Origin: Cristatella mucedo
Lineage: Eukaryota > Bryozoa > Phylactolaemata > Cristatellidae
Length of the DNA: 64,000 bases
Assembly (NCBI GenBank): GCA_009760855.2
Contig: WPIO01000016.1
Coordinates: 4,919,001-4,983,000, forward strand
Direction of reading: 5' to 3'
Below, in pieces: positions 1 through 9,400 of this stretch. The notes below the pieces were generated by a model. The model did no database searches. It saw nothing but the letters and a program-made list of their open reading frames with translations, and was not told where the DNA came from. A program made the position numbers and the translations under genes. Position 1 is the first letter of the stretch, and every line of letters starts with the position of its first letter.

Positions 1-348
1 CCTCGTGCCGTGTGATGTTCGCAAGGTCATGCAGATCAAAGAGACAAAAGAGGGCAGTTCTTTAGTGGGGGGTAGAGAAGAGATGGCAGGTGTTTGCTCC
101 ACTCGAAATCACGTTACAGCTGGGTGCTGCAAAAAGCCTTGATGTTAGACCAGATGAGGGGCTGCAACATCTGGCAAAGCAAATAACTGGGTCTCAAGTA
201 ACAGCAAATGCAGTTGCAAAACGACATTGCACTCATTCTAAGCCTTTGCAGCAGTAGCTCGAGCAGCAGCTCGAGCAGCTGCTGCACATCGCTTGCGCGC
301 TCACAGCGAGTCTGCAGCTGCTGTCAACGCTTGCCGAACGGTGCATAC
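1..348. other. KYAT intron at the left edge
   Basis: Holds no recognisable exon. The only structured stretch is a GCAGCA/GAGCAG-rich low-complexity patch around 248-290. Confidence 0.6.
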
Positions 349-469
349 CAATGCGGATATGTTCACAGCCTGGGTACACGATCCACTCGTAAACTTCGTC
401 GGAAATGCAGATGACATCGTGTTTAATGCACAGCTGTGCAATCTGCTGCAGCTCGTCTCTGGTGTACAC
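349..469 (-). CDS. KYAT3-like: KYAT exon 7: SDEVYEW block
   Basis: 121 bp with acceptor TTTGTGCAG and donor ATTG|GTATGC, ending in phase 1. It encodes [11 protein letters not shown] through [13 protein letters not shown] and EHIRI. Asp and Tyr of DEVYEW contact the PLP pyridine nitrogen and O3'. The next expected segment, with the catalytic lysine, is not found in positions 1-348. Confidence 0.95.
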
Positions 470-3400
470 CTGCACAAACAAGGAGCAGCTGTGGTGATGT
501 ACATGCGCATGATATGCTTGCCATAAACATGGCAACCATACAAAAAACATTTCAAAGCCAATCACAATGAGGATCCAGCAGTGCCCACTGTGACTGACAG
601 CTTGGCAGCGTGTGGCTGCAGCAGCCACTATAGACGGCAACTGTAGAGAACCTGCTAAGAAGTAGACCAAACCAAAGAGAGACCAGAGAAAAGTCAGGTT
701 ACAGAAACAGTGAAAATTCACTTAGTAATAATGACTCATTGAATAGTTGCTATGATTTTAGTAATGATTTAGTATTTATTAATGATTTAGTAATGAGTTA
801 TAGCTTATAACTTGTTGCTTACACCAGTGACTTATTAGAGATGATTAGATTTGCAAATGGCCACAAGACAGGAACTAGCAGGCAAGACCAATCGAACAAG
901 CAAAATATAAGGGAAAGCAGGCCACAGATCATCTGCCATAATTGGACTCGAAGCAGAGAATGGTGTGCAAGCATGTGCTTGCTGCCAGTTCACAAAAGCT
1001 AGCACGCTGAGCACAAACCTTGCCGAGCGGATTGTTGGGTGTGTTGACGACGATCATCTTGGTGCGCTCGCTGAACTTGCTGGCCAGCTCGTCGTAGTCC
1101 AAGGTCCAGTCGGCACTTGTGGTGGCACGTCCGGTGGTAGCCTTCTGGTGAGCGGACAGGAAAGAAATAAAACTCAAATCTACAGCTGCGGCATGACGCA
1201 CGTGAGCTGCAGCTGCATCGGCTCACGAACACCGGCAGTCATGCACACTCTCACCCGATGCAGCGTCAACATCCAGGGAGAGGAAAGCGACGAGATAGAG
1301 CATGAGCACGAGTGTGTGTATGCATGCCCATGAGTGTGCGCATGTGTGTGCACGAGTGTGTGCGTGCGTGTTCATGAGTGTGTGTGCGTGTGTGCATACG
1401 TGTGTGCATGCGTGAGGATGTGTGTGCATTCGTGCATGCACGTGTGCATGCGCGTGTGCATGCACTCGAGCATTAGAAAGAGACTTTGAGGGAGAGAACG
1501 AGAGAGAGAACAGAAGTGGGTGTGTTCGAGTGAGAGTAACGATTCAGTCATGAAGAGACACAGAGTTGGAGTGGGAGAGAGCGTATGCATGTGAGACAGC
1601 AATAGAGGGTGAGATAAGGAGAGACTGGGTGGCGGATGTGGAATGAGAGGAGGTGAGAGAGGGGAGAGCAAAGAAAGATAGTGAGGTACAGAGTGAGTGA
1701 CAGAAAATAAGTGGGGTAACAGTGAGACAGCGATAGACAGAGACGAACGGAGATGAGAGAGACAGAGTGCATGTGCGTGACAGAGAGTAAGTGACTGACA
1801 AACAGATTGAGCAGGAAATAAGAGAGAACAATTGACAGACATGAAGAGACAGACACGGGGTGTTTTGTATGAAAAGAAACATTTAGATAGAAATTCGACA
1901 AGATCTCTGCACTCTGTTTCACGGCGGCCCTATATATGACAAGCAACGTACTCAGCCATTCGGCCATACTAATTGGCCTGTGTGGAGACGGCAGCATGCA
2001 GGCTTGCTGCAGCAGCATGAACACTCTATAAACAGGACAAAAGATGATTGTCCAAGACCTCTAGTCGAAAAAAAGGTCGGTCAATGTGAGGACCGATGGC
2101 TTGCACTGAGTATCTCGCTAATGCACATAAAAATCGACCAGGAGGCTGAGATCTTGATAAATTGACAGGTCTCTTAAGCTTTGTACATGATGTCACCGCA
2201 TTCATAGAGCACACGTAATAAATAATACCAAGACATTTGTTTAGACCTATGAGAGAACTAAATCTCTTTGCAGACACTTAATACATGATGGAAATGAACT
2301 ATACAAATTGGCCGGTGATCATATGCAGGTGTTCTGCATATATAAGCACGAAGGATTAATGCACATTATGACAGAGAGTGTGGTGCGAGGACGGGTGGGC
2401 GTTTGGAATCGTGTCTCTCTTGGTATCCAGCTCAACTATTTGGGATTTTTTCCAACTCGTCGGCAAGGACTTGGGTGTCCGACTGCACACAGTTACAAAT
2501 ATCAGCGAATGCCTGCAATAGAGAGGGAGTAGCAAACTCTCTCAAGCTCAGCAAGCTTAAGGAGCTGCTGCAAGATCTGCTCTTGCTCTCTTAAGCTCAG
2601 CAAGCACAGCTCTCATGCTCTCATGCTACTTGTAGACTGAGCTTCTGCAACTCACTGTTTTGCAAACATCCAAAAGAGAAATCGTGATATTTGCACAGAT
2701 CATACAAAACAGAGCTGGCTGCTCCAATGATGCATAGTGGCAAACATGGGATTTCTGATATTAAATAGTTGGGAAAGTTTCACTGCTGCAAGTAGAAGAG
2801 TGGATAGTATACTAAGTGCTCATGGTATCACTTAAAACTACAGATGCTCCCTTACATATTCTACACACAGCCTTCATACAGCCTTCCGGAAGACTACAGA
2901 CCACTTGAAGAGTTTAGATCAACGGACGACTGTTTCGGCCAGCACGGACGTTCATCCACTCCAGCATGAGTGACGATTGGCTGGCTGCGAATGATTGTTT
3001 GATGGTCCCACTAAGTTACTGATGGCTACTAGTGCTTCATTTTCCCAGATCACTCCTAAAAACAAACTCGCCGCCTGACACTGTCTTCAGAGCGGATTGC
3101 AGCCGAGCCGTGGCCGGCCGCTTGATGCCAGAAACGTAGGAGCAAGACCTGCTTTCCGCTTGACTGAATAAGTAAATTGTGCTCCCACTTATGCTAGAAC
3201 TCTCATGTCTCCTCACAAAGTCAGACTAGGATAGCACATTGTTAACGGTGCCTTCCAAAACCAGGGGCAACTTGTACAACTGAGCACTTCCTTCGCTTTT
3301 GTAGATGGCAGTGACTGGCACTCTGAAGTGTCAACTGCAAGCCTATTCCTTAGCGAACGTAGTGATCAAGTCAGCTCTCAAACGATTTGCTACTAGTAGC

Positions 3401-6400
3401 CTAGCTTTTCAACACCGGAGGTTGCCGGGTCAGGGAGTAAGTTCGAGACCCTGCAGAAGGCAGTCCTGTGTTGCCAGCTACCAGCAGATGATAGCCGGTA
3501 AGGCTCTTTGGCCATTGCAAACAAATGACGTTGCTAAATTAGCTACCCTTTACGCTTTGTTCAGCCCTGGGAGGCTTTAGCCCAGGGCTAAGATGCTTAT
3601 ACTTCACCGCCCAGGTCCCAGGTTTGAATCCAGCAGGCAAAACTTTACTGCTCCTGCAAGTACTAAAATTCCTCCTGCTGCTAAAATTCCTCCGTGGTTA
3701 TAATAATCAACAAGACTGCTGAGCCTGCTGACCTTTCCACTCTTGGCCTCTGGGCATTAGCTTAGGGGTTACTTACTTGAACTGCATGACCCAGGTCGTG
3801 AGCTAGAGTGATGAAGCAGGCAATTCTGCATTGCCCACTGTAAATGAGAGCGCCTGCTGCTAAGGCTCTTCTGCCGGTATAAGTCAATCAAGTTGTTGAA
3901 TCAGCCACCTGTTTAACCTTTTTCTTTTTTTATTCCACATCTTAGCCTTGGGACAAGGCAGTCGCACTTCGAGACCCAGGTCGCAGTCCTGCAAATCCTT
4001 ACATAGCCCATTGCACGCGGAACAGATAGCCACTAATGGCAAATATGCTGCTACATAATTGGGGCTGCTTAAATCAGCAGACTTTTACGTAATAATAATA
4101 ATAATATTGCACTTGATAAAGCGCCCTCAGAGAACTTAATCTCTTTCTAGGCGCTTTACATTTGCTGCAAAGTGATACGCAATAGAATAGTAAGTAAAAT
4201 CATGCTTGAAAAACAAACAAAATGAATAACATGGTTAGGGGTTACATGCACTGGGTCAGCACTTTTTCGTTAGAAAATTATCGGCCGTATTTTAGTTTTC
4301 ATGAAGCACAGTCTTCAATGAAGTTGGGCTGCCCCTGAGAGTTGCAAGATGCCCATAGCAACATGCAGCCCACATGCCCATAGCAACACAGTACTGGCAG
4401 CCAGTTGCCCATGGCACTGATGCATCGGCCTCGAAAACTGCCGCAAATGTAGCATCTCACGCTCCGTCCGACGAGCTACAGCTAGCTTCATGCAAAAAGT
4501 GCGAATGAAGCATCACGACCAGCAGCACACAGAGGCGAATGCGAGATGTGCAAGAGCTTTATGTCACGACGACGGTCAACAAATGGCCTTACCGGACGAA
4601 GTGGTACGAACACTGGTGTGCCGCCAGCCACGGTGGTCATCGGCGCGTAGCAGTCAAAAAATGGTTCAATGATGATCACCTGATCAAAGTCGCAGGGTCA
4701 CATGTGGGTAGGCACGCAAGCATATCTGCTGCAGCATACAGGAAAAGTGTCATCGCACTAGATGCTAGCAGCTCACGCCCTGCAGTTGTGGCATGCAAAT
4801 GTCATCACCTGCTCTGTGGCACGAAACAAAGGTCACACTAAGATGGAACAATCAACGTTTTGGCCAGCTGCAAAATTCAATTGGGGCTGCCCTAGACATA
4901 CATAGACAGATCATTCCTCATCTCTTTCCAAAGACTCTTGCGGTAACAGCGCTGCCATATTTGGACCGGTATACCGCCATCACTTTGCCCCGTTAGAGTG
5001 CAGCTGTGGGGCTAGCATTATCGCTGACACTCTAAGCTTCAAAGGCAGTCATTTTGCAATACCCCAATAGGTATTTTGCACTGCTAACTGTTCTTGAATC
5101 CCAAATCAATCAAGTGAAACCAGTAGATTAATAACACTATCTCCTGGTTTGTGCCAGAAAAATGGGCCAAATCTTAAGAACTGTAGCTCTACTCTCTGTC
5201 TCCTAGCGACGTCCTACCCTACCCCCAAGGTAGCAGCTACTTGCTGAACAGCCAGGTCACTTTCAGCCAAGGGAAATTGCTACGGGCATCATGGGCTGCC
5301 CACAATCGCTTTTAGCTGACAGCGAGCTTCCGGGACAGACTCCGATCGCTGTGTTTCCCCCAAGGCAGCTTCTTTCGTTCTCTGAGTACCATAACCCAAA
5401 ATGCATCGGTGACAAAAGACAGCACGGCTGCTTCTCTCCACTGCCCTTGTGCCACCCTTGTGCCAAAGAGTCTTTCACAATGCCTGTGTACTTATTGATC
5501 TTGCTGTCTGCAGCCTTATCCGTGGTGTCAAACGGGATGATGGTGACATCTGCAGGGAACGAACCCCATCAGGCCTCACTATCGGACGCGCAGCATGACC
5601 AACAACGAGAGAGCCAGCGCAGAGCGAGCCGCAGATGTCCTCTCCGGCACCTGCTGTGCATTGCACAGCGGCGTCAGCGAGCAAGCAGCCGCACTCTGCA
5701 TGCTGCTGCCAAACGCTTTCTTATGGTCCGGGAATGTGGCAAACGGCTAGCAATCGTCCTACTGGCTGTGTATAGCAGAACTGAAAGCAGCTTCCGGTCA
5801 GGAACGACTGCTCGAGGCAGCCGTCGAGCAGTCAGGCAGGAAGCCCTTCGGCTGCTGGGCTGCAAGCCAGCCAGCTGACCGATGGTGGCCAATCGGCTTC
5901 GAGGGCAAGCCACCAGGTAGCACTTCTGCGGCATCAGCAAAAAAGCAGTCGTGTCTGAAGTTGCCGGTTAGCAAGGCCCCGCCCAGCTTGTGGTGGCGGA
6001 TGGTCCAGCCATCCTTACGTGACACCGGCATGTCGGAAAGTGAAGGCATGCATTGAGGCACCGTGGCTATGAGACGACAGTTTGGATCAACAGCTCTAGT
6101 GGTCTGCATCCCCGGTGGCATTCCCCGGCGAGGCGCCTCGTACGGGGAGGCAGCCGGCGACCACAGCAGCGGCAGCTGCTTTGCAAACTGAACCGTCGGC
6201 TGCTGCCTTCTCCTCACATACCATAACTTCCATCCGGTTTCCTCGCAGCAGCTAATAATAATAAAAATTATTCACTTGATAAAGCGCCCTCAGAGAACTT
6301 AATCTCTTTCTAGGCGCTTTACATTTGCTGCAAAGTGATATGCAATAGAATGGTAACTAAAATCATGCTTGAAAAACAAACAAAATGAATAACATGGTTA

Positions 6401-9400
6401 ATAATAATAATATTGCACTTGATAAAGCGCCCTCAGAGAACTCAATCTCTTTCTAGGCGCTTTACATTTGCTGCAAAGTTATATGCAATTGAATAGTAAG
6501 TAAAATCATACTTGAAAAACAAACAAAATGAATAATATGGTTAGGGGTGACATGCACAGGGTCAGCATGCAAATGTGGTTAGTGGCAGCATGCACAGTGT
6601 CAGCACGCATAAGCACATCAAGGACGAATCACAGGGACCCACTAAATGCTGTCCTACATAGGTGTGTTTTTAAGTTTCTTTTAAATGTGGTCAGGTCAGG
6701 GGATGTTCTGACGCAGGTCGGGAGGGAGTTCCAGGCTTTGGGAGCATACGAGCTGAATGCACGGTCTCCAAAGGATTTAAGGTTTGCACGAGGTATTTCC
6801 AGACTGTTGGATTCCGAAAAGCGGGTGGTACGATGCTTGGCCTGATGGGGTAGTATATCTGAAAGATAGGCTGGAGCCATAGAATGAAGAGACCTAAAAG
6901 TGAGCGACAAAACCTTGAAGTCAATCCGTTGCTTGACTGGTAGCCAGTGCAGGTCGGCGAGAAGTGGAGTAATGTGGCAACTGCGACGCTCACGACAGAC
7001 AAGCCTAGCTGCAGAGTTTTGCACCAGCTGCAATCGCCTGATCGCACATGCTGGTAGGCCAGTAAGCAGTGAGTTGCAGAAGTCGAGACGGGATGTCACG
7101 AATGCATGGACCAACTTAGACGTGGTATCTTTATCTAAACAAGCCCGAATTTTAGCAATGTTATGAAGCTAAAAATAGGCGAATTTGACTGTGGAGCTGA
7201 TATGGTCGTCTAACGAGAGGTCGCTTTGGTTCGTATCCTCTCAAAGCCTGGAACTCACTCCCGACTTGCAGCAGAACATCCCCTGACTTAACCACATTTA
7301 AAAAGAATTGAAAACACGCCTATTTAGGACAGCATTTAGTAGGTCACTGTGATTTGTCCTTCGTGTGCTTATGCATGCTGACACTGTGCATGCTGCCACT
7401 AACCACACTTGCACGCTGACCCTATGCATGTCACCCCTAACCATGTTATTCATGTTGTTTATCAAGCATGATATTACTCACCATTCAATCGCATTCCCTT
7501 TGCAGCAAATGTAAAGCACCGAGAAAGAGATTGACTTCTATAAGGGGTTTTTATCAAGTGCATTATTATTATTATTATTATTATTACTATGCGGGTGAAT
7601 TACAACTTAACTGCAGTAAGTTAATTTTGATTACAGGCATGTGACTGGTACAGGCAATATTAAACATAAGCAATATTGGCATGGCAACCATAGGCAGATG
7701 ATCAACGATCAAGATATGTCTCCGAGATACGGCTGCGAGAAGAACTAAAGAAATACCTTCCAAACCGGTGCCGAGCCAACACACATACACACTGCAAACA
7801 GACTACACTGGCACATTCCTAGCAGGTTCGTACGAGCCGACTCTCGAGAGCCTGTAAGCTCAGAGCAAACAGCTGCACTCGTGGTGTGCAGACGAGCCCA
7901 CGCCCAGGCTGAGGTTAACTCACCTCATCACCGGGATTGACGAACCCCTGGAAGATGCAAAACAGTGACTCGTAGGCGCCGCAGGTTACGAGGAAGTTCT
8001 TCAGTGGGTCCAGCTGGCGGCCGAACAGCGGCCCGAACGTGTTAGCCATGGCGTTAACCATCCGCGGATGTCCCTGGAAGAGAACGGCGGCTCGTGAGCA
8101 GCCGCGCTCATGACAGCAGAGGTGCTGACAGCACCGGAACTGATCGTTCAACGAGGCCTGAACTATGCAGCAGCAGCAGCAGCATCGGCAGGAGCCAGAG
8201 CCGGCAGAGCGGCGGAACAGTGTGAGCAGAGAGAGCCAGAGAGAGAGAGAGTGCACAGAGCGTGCACGAGTGCACAGAGCGAGCACAGCACAGAGCGAGC
8301 ACAGAGCGTGCACAGAGCGTGTACAGAGCATGAACGAGTGCGAGCTGCATGACAGCGAGCACAACTTACGAAGCCACGCGTGTACTGCTGCATCAGCGGG
8401 TTGGTGCTGCCGGCAACAGCTGTCAGTGCTTCGGTGACATGGTGAGGCGGCAGGTAGTCGGGGAAGCCCTGGCCCAGGTTCACGGCACTGTTCAGACGGG
8501 CGAGTTCGGTGAACGTGACCCTGCATGACGCGAAATGCATGCACCTACTGGCACCGCTGTCCGAGCCGGTCTGCACAGCACGCAATGCTGGACAGCAAGA
8601 CGCGCCAAGCGGGGGGGGGGGGGGGGGCCCCCGGCGGCGCGGATGGCCTAGTCCAAACTGGATAAATGCCAAGACAGCGGTCTGAGATAACTGGAACTAA
8701 GCCACGCAGAAAGACGACCACATATAGTCTTTCCCCAAAGCTGCAGTTATTCACTGGCTCTCTAGTTCCTCAGGCTTACCACGACCCTGCCCCGCCACCA
8801 GCAGCAGCAGCACCTCTTGACTTCGGTCAGCTGTGCCTGTAACTAACCTCAACTCCAACAAAGCCCATGCCTTCAAGACACTAATAAGAATAATAATAAA
8901 ACACTTAAACAGCAATCTAGCAGAACCAGATCTATTTCTAGGCACTTATTACTTCCTGGAAAGGAAGCAAACCAGTTGGCTACTTCGACAAAATACAACA
9001 TGAACCGGAGACCCGTCTGCGGCAGAAGTCAACGCCAGAAGTACTTTGCATCGAGCCGATAGAGATCCTGCAACGTCTGAATAGCCAGCCTAGAGCTCTA
9101 ACCGATTGAGCTACCGACGATTCTCTCCCTACAGCATTCAACACTGTGCTACAAAGTCTGGGATTTGAAATGCCAGTGACGTGTTCAAGCCAAATGGAGG
9201 TAGACAGCGACTGTGAATGTGCTCATTTATAACTGCGAATTTTGGCACCAAATGCAATCACTACGTCTGCTGTTGGGGCGAGAGAGAGAGAGCGTATCTG
9301 CTGCTAGACTTCGAGGATGGGTCCAGGCACGTAGGATAAATCCCCACATATGGTCTGGCACTGAGTCCTTGGCTAGTCATAAACTGGACAAAGTCAGCAA

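Noticed and set aside
1223-2024. Minus-strand frames rich in His/Thr or Ser/Leu
   Set aside because: They come from GT-rich and GA-rich low-complexity DNA in a KYAT intron.
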